A DNA stretch of 64,000 nucleotides from Cryptomeria japonica (lineage: Eukaryota > Streptophyta > Pinopsida > Cupressales > Cupressaceae), in NCBI RefSeq assembly GCF_030272615.1, contig NC_081412.1, positions 342,979,870-343,043,869 on the forward strand, read 5' to 3'. Each line of letters begins with the position of its first letter. The first letter of the stretch is position 1. The position numbers and the translations under genes were made by a program. Of this stretch, positions 47,093 through 57,803 are shown piece after piece. The notes under the pieces are model-generated. The model was not told where the DNA came from, searched no databases, and saw nothing but the letters and a program-made list of their open reading frames with translations.

Positions 47093-47764
47093 TCAGCTCT
47101 GTACTACTTCTTTCCCAAATATAGTTTCTTTCCCACCAATCTCCTCCACATAAGCATTGAAATAAATTTGTTGGGATTCATATTTATCTACACAACATAG
47201 GAAGTTTAGTAGATCCTCATCATTTTCAAAAACTTGCCAATTGTATATGTTATCCGGGACAAAAGGTCTAGTTTTAGCTTCCACCTTGGATATACCATAA
47301 CATGTTATATCATCTTGTTTGATGGCTATATTAGCTAGAAAATACACCATGATGTTTTGGGATCTATCAACCCACTCTATTGAAAAGGCATCAAAACATT
47401 CAATAGTATCTGAAACTTCATTTCTATATCTCTTTAGTCTAGTGTTATTAGTGGTATACTTGGATCTGACTTGTGAGATGATCAAATATTAATCTCCATA
47501 AATACTAAGGAGATTTATCCCATACTTGGATGCCAAATTTAATTCTAACAAAAGAGCCTCACATTCTATTGTATTGTTAGTGCAATCAAATGATAGAAGG
47601 AATGAATATTTAAATGTTTTTCCTTTTGGTAAAATAAAGACAACTCCTGCTCCATTTCCCTCTTTGGTGCAAGCCCCATCAAAATACATCCACCATATCT
47701 GATTCATGCTTTCATGGGCACTAAAGCTAATGGGGTCTGTATTTTTTATCTTAGGATTTCTCAA
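47093..47764 (-). pseudogene. gypsy K archaeal-type RNase H, upstream of RT
   Basis: WWMYFDGACTKEGNGAGVVF, then FDCTNNTIECEALLLELNLA and INLLSIYGD give the first two thirds (47,764-47,489). RSKYTTNNTRLKRYRNEVSD and IEWVDRSQNIMVYFLANIAI complete it (47,485-47,330). This is the second, archaeal-like RNase H typical of Tat elements. Here it lies between protease and RT. In gypsy H it lies between RNase H and integrase. One stop or frameshift at 47,487 splits it. Confidence 0.88.
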
Positions 47765-47934
47765 TTAGACAATAAAATTTTTCATATCTGAATGACAGAA
47801 ACATGTTATTTAGTTAGGGTCTATGTCTTCAATAATGTAAGATGATTTTGGTTCCCTCTCTACTTTTACTCCCCATTCATTGGTATAGTAGCATATGATA
47901 GGTATAATTGAACATGACCTCCCACCAGGCCTGA

Positions 47935-48360
47935 CTATTGTCTAAACAATAACATCCCATAGTTAGGGGGAACATCCACCACTGTTATATCTATTTTGTA
48001 TGAAGCGTCAGGGCAGGTAACAATTTTGAATTCTATGTCCTTCATGAGCCCCACCACTAGGATAGACCTATTGTCCATGGCATAAGAACTTACATAGGTA
48101 GTATCCACCCACATCCTCAGTTCTTTCATTACTTTAAAAGGCATAATATTCATGGCAGCTCATGAATCTAGCATGCAATTTCTTACCAATTTATTGTTAA
48201 TCATCAATGTAATATAGAACGGGTCTATTTGTGAAGGATCTTTTGTTATTGTGGTTCCCAAGTATACCACAGGTGTAACTTCCTCTTCTTGCTTCTTTGT
48301 TTGACTTTGGTAGTTTTGTTCTTTATACGAATATCTGGGGACAACATATGTCATCTTCAT
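47935..48360 (-). pseudogene. gypsy K aspartic protease
   Basis: Two adjoining frames in the same phase: ITLMINNKLVRNCMLDS ending at 48,160, a stop, then AAMNIMPFKVMKELRM. The stop TGA replaces the Gly codon of the catalytic DSGA (GGA to TGA is one change). The C-terminal part (VVDVPPNYGMLLFRQ) is typical of Tat proteases. A single nonsense change thus removes the active site of an otherwise readable domain. Confidence 0.85.
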
Positions 48361-48504
48361 GGTTTTTCTCTGTATTCAGGGAATTTCATAATCTCCAACA
48401 GAGGAACTAAAACTTTTATTCTTGATAATGCATTAGTAATGTCGAAAGATGAAGTGTTTGGCTTAGTCTTCTCAATGTGTTCATTCTTAAATGCCTTGAC
48501 TATT

Positions 48505-50639
48505 TTAGTGTCGATTTCTTTTGTTTTGGCCATATTTCCATCTTGTGGCTTGGCCATTGTTGTGGCTGATGATTTGGTTTTCATGTTGCATTCTTGTATG
48601 AATAACCCCACAGGTTTCCCCTGATCTGGATTTACGAATTTTTTTTCTCAGATTATAATTGATCCTCGCTTGAGCCACAGCTGCAATGGTCAACACCTCT
48701 CATTCTTCTTTGGTAGGCTTTCTTAACCTTGGGACTTCCTCTTCTTCATGATCTGAAAACACTTGTTGCATTTAGCATTGATTATTATACCTTCAATCAT
48801 TTATATTACATTCATAATCATCCTTGGATAAGTCATAATCATTTACCCCATTAAAAGGCTGAAGTGATATTGTATTTATTGATTGACCAGGGTCATATTG
48901 ATCATATGTTGTTTCTTCCCTTTGCAAACTTTGAGCCACCACACATTGTAGTGAAGAATGTGGTAGATTACATGCATTACATCAAATATTGTCCTTTGTC
49001 ATGTAATTTCCTTTACTGAGTGGATCAGGTGAATTCTTATTAGAGTTTTGTTTTGGAACCTTGGGTTTTCCATCCTTCCAATTTGTGTTGGAAGGCATAT
49101 CATGGAGTTTTGGTCCATCATGTCTATAAAACTATGGTCTATTAGGTTTACCTACTTTCATAGATAAGTATTTCAAGGCACTCAATACCTTATCAAACTT
49201 GTCTTCCTCCTTGTTCTATTTAGGATCTTTTGGATAATACAACCTTGTGTCATCCCTTTTCCCAATTCTACTAGCAACTTCTCTATTATTCTCTATGGTG
49301 ATTGCAATATTTGGAGCCTCTTGTAGGGTAGATGGGTTCTTTGATCTAATCTCATAGTTAGTCTTGCTATTAAATACATTCATATAATGGACGATGCTTA
49401 CTTCATTCACCGGCTTCATATGTCGTGGAACTTTGTTTAGCACCTTGTTGAACCTTTTATTAAATTCAATTACTGATTCATTATGCCCCTTTTTGTATGG
49501 TCATAATTTCATGTAGAGTAAATTAAGAGTTATTTTGATCTCCATAATACTCCAAAAAGAGTCTTTTGAATTTTGCCAGGCTACTGATCAAAGCATCTGG
49601 TAATGATCTAAACCAATCCCTTGCATCCTTAGTTAGAGACTGCGTAAACAATCTCATCTTGATGTCTTCAAGTGGAAATCCAAAGTCTTATATCATGATA
49701 TCAAATGCATTACAATGCCCTTCTTCTATTATAGTACCACTCTCTATGAATTTTGGAATAATAGTTCTTAGATCATTTGAGATAGGGTGTGGGTAACCTA
49801 TGATTCCCAAGAAATCAAACTTCTTTCACTTATCAGTGTTCACAAATCCACCCAAAGCATTATATCCCAGGTTTGTTTGAAATTGATCTCCATAATACTG
49901 GCCTTGGTTTATATTGTTATAGGGTTAGATGAAAGGGGGTGCTTGATTATATTGTGGTTGAAAATGGGAATGCTAATAAAATTGATTATATGCATTATAT
50001 TGTTGTTCAGGTCGGGGCTGGTTATATAAATAATATTGAGGAGGATTTTGATTGTGGGCAAAATTACCTAGTCCGTGATTTTGGTCATGTATTTGATATA
50101 AAGGGTTTGCATATGCTCTGAGGTTCTGACCTCCACTGTTTGTCCCCAGTACAAATTGTCCTCCTTGAGGGGGCCTTTGGGATTTATTTTCTCTTACACC
50201 CTCTCTGTTATGTCTTTGTAAATCATGGACCAACTCATCTTCATCAATTTTTATGCCTAACCTGGTACAAGCATCCAAGGCTTCCTGTGTCATTCTCTGA
50301 TTTTTCATTTCCATAGCTATGTCCATAACTTATTTTACTAGTCCTTCAAACCACCCCAGTAATCCATTTGGGTTTGTTGAACTTATAAAATTCATTCTAG
50401 AATTTCTTGAACATGAGCTACAGGCTCTAGAAGAGAAACCAAGAGGAGTATTAAATTTTCCTTGTGGATGAACTTTATGCTTCTGTTTTCATGCTTTATC
50501 TACATCAGTCAAATCCATGTCTTCACCTCCTTTGTCAGCTGAAAACAAATCCTTTTGTGCATTGAAGGATGGATTTTAAATACTTTTCAGCATTATACTG
50601 ATTGTATTGTTCATCTAGGAATAGATTTCTAGGTCCCAT
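48505..50639 (-). pseudogene. gypsy K gag
   Basis: Likely start at ATG 50,639 (MGPRNLFLDEQYNQYNAEKY), the first frame after the PBS. A frameshift near 50,535 follows. Then come MDIAMEMKNQRMTQEALDAC (50,326) with a Gln/Asn/Tyr-rich stretch, and a capsid-like section (49,443-49,216: VPRHMKPVNEVSIVHYMNVF). A zinc knuckle CNACNLPHSSLQC (CX2CX3HX4C) sits near 48,985-48,945. A basic tail follows (48,696-48,505: INYNLRKKIRKSRSG). Several stops. Gag would have formed the particle and bound RNA. Confidence 0.72.
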
Positions 50640-50856
50640 TGGATTGTTTAGTGAGTTGTTTTTTCTGTTGATTAGTTTTATTTCTTTTTTTATTGAACTC
50701 AAATTGTATGAGGGGATGTCCTTGTCTTAGATACCTTCTATCGTACATGAAAATGTGTCATCTTATATTAGAGTCACCACCTCTCTTCAAGAGGAATATT
50801 TTGTTATTATTTTCTCCTGAGTTCTTTCCCACAGTAGAGTTTTTTCTTTGTTTGTC

Positions 50857-50874
50857 TCCCCAGCAGAGTCGCTA
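50857..50874 (-). promoter_or_regulatory. primer-binding site of gypsy K (tRNA-Arg type)
   Basis: On the minus strand TAGCGACTCTGCTGGGGA, three bases after the 5' LTR. It matches, with two mismatches, the complement of the 3' end of plant tRNA-Arg as I recall it (ending CCCCAGCGGAGTCG plus CCA). Ogre/Tat elements are known to use tRNA-Arg. Confidence 0.75.
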
Positions 50875-51110
50875 ATCTATTGGTTCTCAAATCAATAGAT
50901 TGGAAAAGTTATAAGGTTATGCCTGATCCTTTCTTCGAACCTTCCAATTGATTTGGCCAAATAATAGAGTGAACCTTTTTAGGTTACTAACTCCCTCTTT
51001 CAAGATCTACAGAACCTAGACGGCTATACCTACTCATCAACTAATCTTCTTACTTGGTGCTTTTTATAGCAGATATGTATATTGTACTTTCTACCTCTAT
51101 TGTTTATCTC

Positions 51111-52736
51111 TAGTGTAGGAGCACCTAGGAGTTAGGCTCATATTCCCTACACAAATTTGGCTTGTACTAACCTTATCCAAGTTAGGTTTCTAATAAGGAC
51201 TCCAGGAGGGTCCAAGGTGTGTGTGTGATGTTTGTTTTGAGTCAAGTGTAGGCCTCGTTAAGTTCGTTTTCTTCCTAGGTTTGCACTTTGTGAATAGGTA
51301 GTAGTTGAGTAGTTGAAATGGCCTTCTTGTTGGTCAAAAGTGGCATAAATTGGTGTGAGCATTAGAGAGGTTTAGAATAGTCTTAGGAATTTTTAGAAAG
51401 TCATGAGTAATGACTTGAAATAGGTTTCTTAGGTTGGAAATACAAAATGTGAAAAGTTGTAAAAGTTGTCATGACAACTTTGGTCCTAAAGAGCTTAGCG
51501 GTGGAGTTAGGGATAGCACAATTCCCTAGAATGCCTCCACACATGGGGAATACTATTTAAACCTCCTCTTTCATTGTTACCAAGGTTGGAAGTTTGTTTT
51601 TGTATGATTGACAATCTGAAACTACGCATTTTTGGACTGTTATCACTGTTTTTGGCTTATTTTGCTTAAAATGTGAATACAAATGGATTGAATCCATTGA
51701 TCCAGTTTTGGATTGTATTTATTTGGTGTTTTCTAGTTTCATTTGATTCATTTTATTCTTTTTAGTTAGTGTATGTTATTACTTTCTTTGTTTTGTTTCC
51801 AATCAGCCAGTTTTGGCTTATAAATAGCAATTTCATGTAAAATGGTTGCCCCATAAAATCCCTTCATGCTACCATCACGACCTATTGGTAAATGGAAGGA
51901 AACCCATTGTATAGTGTAAATATGTAGGGAGAGGTTATGGAAGTGGAGATTAACATGGCTACCACCTTGTTCTAGGCGAGTCCAGGAACAACCCAGCTAG
52001 AGAAGACAGGGTTAAAATTGAATGCAAAGTGCAGAGGTGAACACAAAACCTTAGCCAAATAATTTGGAGAGTTTCATGAGGTCCATAAAGAGTTTCCACT
52101 ACAAGGAGAAACCTTGACAAGACCTTTAGATTCCCATTTCACTAAATTGATCAGTCGCTGCTAGTTAAAGGCCTAGAAACCCTACCAAACCCTCATTTTT
52201 GGGTTAGGGCATTGTATGACGTGTTGGAAGACCAAAACCAACAAAATATCTTATGGTTGGGTGAGTGTTTGAAGAAAAAAAAACTTATTGTAGGGTCTTT
52301 TGGACTGATTCCCTCAAAACCCTTGAAAACCGGATTTTGGAGGCCTAATAGGGGCTCATTCCTTGTAGCCCTATTTCTAGGAAAATTGGTGAAACTGGTA
52401 AGGAAGAAAGTGAATGCCAAACCACAAATGGACCAAAATGATTTCACTCCATGGTAAATTCCACCCCCACACCTCTGCAATGACTCACAATAGCATGAGG
52501 GTGAAATTGACAAGTTGTTGTCAAGATAGCAAAATTGAGCATATGGATGGCACTTTGTAATGGTAGGGTTCCTAGTCAAACACTTGTTGCAAACACCTAG
52601 AGATTGGAAAACAAAAAGTCATAGAAGATATTGAGAAGGACTTAGAGGTCTTGGAGCATAGCTAGACTTAGAGAGGTTGGTGGAGTTGGGCAACACCAAC
52701 TAGGTGAAGTGTGAGCAAGCTAGGCAGACCCTATCA
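51111..52736 (+). mobile_element. probable solo LTR, family I (TSD ATCTC)
   Basis: 1,626 bp starting TAGTGTAGGAGCACC (probably a decayed TG) and ending CCCTATCA, flanked by perfect ATCTC duplications (51,106-51,110 and 52,737-52,741). The other K LTR shows the empty site (TTTATCTCAAAGTGG near 29,320). A TATA box TATAAATAG sits near 51,820, fitting a promoter-bearing LTR in plus orientation. No coding domain recognised. Orientation and LTR identity are inferred from the TATA box and the CA end. Confidence 0.72.
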
Positions 52737-53535
52737 ATCTCAAAGTGGCATATGTCTTTGGGATAAATTATCTTACTATCCTGATTGTTTTAACTTCTCC
52801 TACTTCTTGATTATCTTTTCTAACTAATTATCTTTTTCTTAAATCCAACTCCTACTATCTGATTTCTAAACTATCCTTCCTTCTAACTTCTACTTGTATC
52901 TCCTACTAACATAAAAATGGAACTGAAAAAGTCTGGATAAGTGATTTGGATCGAAATTTGTATGTAATTAGGCTAGTACCTTATTTCTTTTGGCCAATAG
53001 AGCCGTTCACTTGCAAACTTTATGTATAGCTTTGAAAGACAATTTTTAAACCCTCCCTTGGATGGATCTGTCAACTACCCAACCTCCAATGCTATATAAC
53101 TTTATGATGTTCTTCATATTTAGTTTAAATGAATTTAACTCTCCTTATGAAAGACCAATTAAAAAAGACACATTAGGCAAAACGATTCTTAGATGTATCT
53201 TGATGCTCTAACTATGTAATAGCACAAAATTTCTTTACACGGTGACTTAGAGTAGTAATTATCAACCACACATAATTATAACAAAGAACTGATTTGAAAA
53301 TGAAAGATTCCACAACACAATTTGCAAATAAGGAAACTGATTTTCTTTGTATTACTTTGAAATAAAGTCTTGTTTTTGAAACATCAAACTGCTTGAAACT
53401 TAAACTTCAGAAAACTTGCTAAAAAACTTCTACCCCTTGGAAATATTACATTGAGTACTTTATAACATATCAAAGGGTCACACCCTTTTGAAAAAAGGTA
53501 TTTTGGAGATAAATTAAACACTTAAAAGGAACTAA

Positions 53536-56461
53536 TCATCTAGTTAAGCATAAATACACACTAGTTAAATGTTCCAAATATTTCTCATCATATAGATTAT
53601 GACAATTATGGACTGCATCTTGAGCCTCTAACTCCATCAACACCATGCTTTCTATGTATTCATCCACCTTATCAGAATCTTCATTTTTAGCAACTTTCTG
53701 TGCATCCCTAAGCACCTGTTGGCATTCCGAATCTAATCCACCTTCTCCTTTTGTTCTCCGTCTTTATTAAGTAGGGGTGGGATGTTGTTTGATATGTCAT
53801 TGAGGAAATTGGCTCCCTCTGATTTCAGTGCATCTAGATACTTCTTGTGGATCTTCATCAGTCTTTCACAATTTTGCACTATATCAAGCTCTGCTTGATC
53901 CTCACCTTGTAACTCTTTGAATCGCTCATGTATTCATTCATCCAGTCTTTCATCCTCCTCAATAACGGTTTGGTTCTTAGTGTATACATCCCAATATTTG
54001 TCCATCCATGTCATCAAGTTAGTAAACCTCTTTTGGATAAGCATTGACATGGCTCCACTTTTGGCTTCTCTTAATTGGGCCTAGAGTTGATAATTCTCTT
54101 CTCTTAATTTACTAGCCTTAGTTTGAGGATACAAGCTCTCACCTTGCATTAATAGTCTTTACTTAGCTTGATATTCTCAAGTTTACTAGACTTGTTTTCT
54201 CTCAACAACAATTGAGTCTAGGCCTTATTCAATTTGGCAATAATCACTCCTAAATTAGCTTTAACTATTGGGTATATTTCACCAACCTTCAAGGTCATGA
54301 TATGTCCGAAGGCCTTTTGTGTATCAATTACTATGGGTTTTTTTTTGGAGGATACATTGACCAAATCAACATAGAATGTTTGTTAGGGTTGTGTAATGAC
54401 CCCATGTATACTTGGGTCACACCTTCTGGAGATAACTTATGTTTTGCATCAATATTATGAAGAAAGATATCAAATACCAAAGTTGAATTCATATTTCACC
54501 CAGGAAAGATCAGGAAACCTTTAGCTTCAAGTAGTTTTCTCCCTCTTTCATGAGTCATTCGGCCCATTTCCTATTCTACTTTATTTTCCAAAGTAGCTGA
54601 TAACTATTTTTCATTAAAGTTGTCCACCTCTCCAACACTTTCTCTAACTGCTTTTCATTTTACTTTATACAAAAAGGACATGAATTCAGGAGACTTTATA
54701 AAATTATCATCAAATATAAAATCCTCACAAGCCAATTGTCTTGGATATTCTTCTATTGGAACTTCCTCATCAAGATCCGTAATAGGTGACACTTTCTCTT
54801 CAATCAACATTTTGGAGAACTGGTTAAATGGAACCTCATCCCCTTCTAATGACTTCATCATCAGAGGATGACACATCGATAGTCTACTTCTCCCTTGCCT
54901 TTTACTCCATCTCCCTATTATGGTTATCAATGGCCAATTCAGATTCCTTTTCATCCATGTTTCTTATCAAGTCATCCCTCATATATGGGATATGCTCATA
55001 ATCACCAATTTCTATTTCTTCCTTGCCGAATTGACATATCCTTCAAGATCAAAGTTCTTTCTTGGAGCACCCAACTTCATATCATAATGTACCAGTTTTC
55101 TCCATGTGAGCTCTTACCTTTCTCTCCCATTAACAATGAATTCACCAACACATAACGTTCCAGGCATAAAATCCTGCTTGTCATGCGAACTAAAATGCAT
55201 ATGATTCAAATCACCCATTTTCCTTATGATCGCTAAATAGGCTATTCTATTAGCCACTATCTTGGGCAATAATAATGGATATCCTTCAAAGCCATATACT
55301 CTGATCATGGTCACATCAAAAAAGCAATACCAATCACCCCAATTGTGCTTACAGGTTTTAGGCCCTCCAAAGTCTGCAGACCTTAGGAATTTTTTAACAT
55401 CTTCTGAGAGTGAAAAATTTCAAAGGTGATCATAAAACTTGTATAATTTTTTTACAAATCATTCTTCAAAATGAATGTAACTAGATCTAACAAATATGCA
55501 GTCCCATATTGAAGTCCATAATTGGATTGGAAGAGGCTTGTTGTCATTATCACATTGCCTTATCCTCATCTCCTCGGGCAAAAGACCCAATTCTTGGCCA
55601 TAAAACAGCACCATATGCATCAGAAAGGAATAATGTGGGAAGTGGATTTGGGATGAATCTTTCTGGATAGCTGTAAGCCCTGTCTCAAATTGCCTTGCTA
55701 CAAATGTGGCATAGTCAAATTATTTGTCTTTCAAGGAATGAATATCTGTTGCAATGATCATAGATTCTATCCTCATTAAATTAGGAGTGTTCAACCCTAA
55801 ACCTAACCAACCAATTAGTATGTCTACTTGAAACAATTTTTAAACAAATTTACATGAAATTCAAAACCTTCCCTTGTTTCCAATGGTCCATCAAGATTAA
55901 GAAAGTGAAAGGGAAATCTCCATCCTACATAGGTGGCATCTAACCTTTGATATTATTTGAACAAAATTCTCAAGGACAATTGGATAATCATAAACCCCAA
56001 GCAGGTCAAAAACTTAAGAGATTGCCTCTCTAGATATAAAGAAACAAGGATTTTCATCCTGGTTGCAAATTGCCCTCTTTTTGGGTCATAGTTTGTGCTA
56101 ATAGTTTTAAAAGATCCACATTAACATAAACATTGGGAACAACTAGTTTTCCCAAGTTCAATTTCCATGGATTGAAAATTGGCTCAGGCTCTTCACGCCT
56201 ATGATAGTGGAACATAAATAACTCATAGCCTCTTATGGTTGTGTACACATCTCCTACATCACCATAGTTGTCTTCCAAATTCCATTTTGTAGACCTCTTA
56301 GGTTTAGGGGTGGAACCAAGTAATTGGTCTAACAGATCCTGATTTAATTTTCTCTCTTCTACCTAGGTCTGTATACTTGCCTCCTCAGTTTTATATTTTT
56401 TCCCTTTTCCCTTGCTTGTTTCTCCCTTTTGCCTCTTCCTAGAACCACTATAACTCTCCAT
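53536..56461 (-). pseudogene. LTR-borne ORF of gypsy K, 5' LTR copy
   Basis: Same frame as in the 3' LTR: ATG 56,461 (MESYSGSRKRQ) to TGA 53,536-53,538, 2,926 bp or about 975 codons, not cut by any insertion. Segments: RGYELFMFHYHRREEPEPIF, YVNVDLLKLLAQ, AIQKDSS where the 3' copy has a stop, YGFEGYPLLLPKIVANRI where the 3' copy has a stop, EVPFNQFSKMLIEEK where the 3' copy has a stop, and MELEAQDAVHN where the 3' copy has a stop. This copy has its own frameshifts and stops. Two positions carry a stop in both copies (after ASxxT near the N-terminus and after VDxxNEK). Function unknown; a nuclear or RNA-linked role from the basic N-terminus would be a guess. Confidence 0.72.
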
Positions 56462-57803
56462 TTCACAGGCAATTCAATGAATCTCTTGAGGAAATCATAG
56501 GGGAATTGCTCAGGATACTTACTTGTTGATCTTACTGTCATTTTTTTCCCACTCCAATGTTGTCTCTATGTGTCTGTAATTCTTATGCAAAAATCTCATG
56601 GATTGTGTTTCTCAAAGAATGTCGTTCATGCAACAATAAATTTTCCAGTCTATAAATCAATGGGGCAATATTTTTGAAATTTGAATTGCTCTGATGACAT
56701 GTGACATTGGCTTAACTCTTTCCGTCAATATTTCTAAATTTGGCACCTCTTCTGACAATTTATTCACTACGGATAAATATGGTGCTTTCTATAACTATCT
56801 TTCTTTCACGTCATTTTGGCATGGGTTATACCGATAAGTAACCACTGGCTTGATTTTGATCTTTGGGTTACGTATGCTGAACACATCTTGGATGATGCCT
56901 ATCGGTGTCACTTTCATTATCGGCATATCTAAAAAAAGTCTTCCCGACTTCACAAGTCATCCCGATAGAGGTATTCCAACCAAAAGAACGCTATCAGAGT
57001 AACTGTTCTAATGGCCATCCATATACTTATTTTCAGGATAAGTTATGCTATCAGATCATAGGTGATTCATTATCCTGATCTCATGGGTTATATTGATAGG
57101 GATTCCTTCTCCATTTTCCTTTTATCACCATAGGTTTCTCTGATATTGATTTATCAGTCATAAGTTCATAATCAGGATAGTTCTCTTGACATTATTCTAT
57201 CTATTTATCATCAATATAGTTTTCATGATCAGAACCATGTTGATGTTCTATTCTGACTTCATAAGTAATTCTGATGAGCCTGCATAATACATTGTTTTAT
57301 ATTTGCTTTCATCAGGTTAACTTACTCTATCGGCACTATGAAATACTGCTACTCCACCTTTGGTGGATACCTTGATAGACATCCATATGCCTTGTGAGGT
57401 ATAGTTACACCGTAGTAGTGATATCAGGATAGTTTGTTCCATAGGGATCACAAATAATTGTTGTTCCACCTTTATTAGTCATTCTTGTGGGTAGTCAAGA
57501 CCTCATATTTAGTAATACTATCCCGATATTGGTGTCTAATATTTATTTATCAGATCAGAATAGCTATTCTGATATATACATGAAATGTTGATTGGTGAAG
57601 GTTATTTTATTGATCTTTCTTGGGTCTGCCAAGGATTACTCACATTGGATTTAGGGCATAATGGGGGTAGTATGTGCGATTTTATAATAGGTAAAAGAAA
57701 ACTTTTGTAGCTTCAACCTTTCATCATCTTAAATACAAAAGATTGGTGATGACTGGCATACCAGGGGTACTAATTAGAATTATGAAATTTTGGGGTTTCA
57801 ACA

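Larger units (their letters stand above)
29091..57803 (-). mobile_element. giant Tat-lineage Ty3/gypsy element K
   Basis: Minus-strand element bounded by 5-bp duplications CGATG/CAATG. It runs TGTTGAAACCCC (57,803 side) to GAGAACCAACA (29,091 side). Order on the minus strand: 5' LTR, tRNA-Arg-type PBS, gag, protease, archaeal-type RNase H, RT, RNase H, integrase, 3' LTR. Removing three later insertions (copia A and two solo LTRs with their duplications) leaves about 17.4 kb: LTRs of 5,295 and 5,369 bp and an internal region of 6,783 bp. Dual RNase H and very long LTRs recall Ogre/Tat elements. I see no convincing polypurine tract next to the 3' LTR. Confidence 0.92.
50878..57803 (-). repeat. 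5' LTR of gypsy K (with a solo LTR inside)
   Basis: Runs from TGTTGAAACCCC at 57,803 to GAGAACCAATA at 50,878 on the minus strand. Without the 1,626-bp insert and its duplication it is 5,295 bp, and collinear with the 3' LTR. It preserves the empty target site of copia A. Its 3'-most 230 bp (50,878-51,110) and 52,737 onward flank the insert. Confidence 0.93.

Noticed and set aside
50857-50874. tRNA-like 3' end
   Set aside because: Only the last 18 bases of a tRNA are matched, at the position of a primer-binding site. There is no cloverleaf, so no tRNA gene is called here or at 39,668 and 58,981.
29300-57800. Apparent segmental duplication (29.1-42.6 kb against 50.9-57.8 kb)
   Set aside because: The two copies flank a gypsy internal region in the same orientation, end in TG and CA, adjoin a PBS and are bracketed by a target duplication. 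They are the two LTRs of element K.
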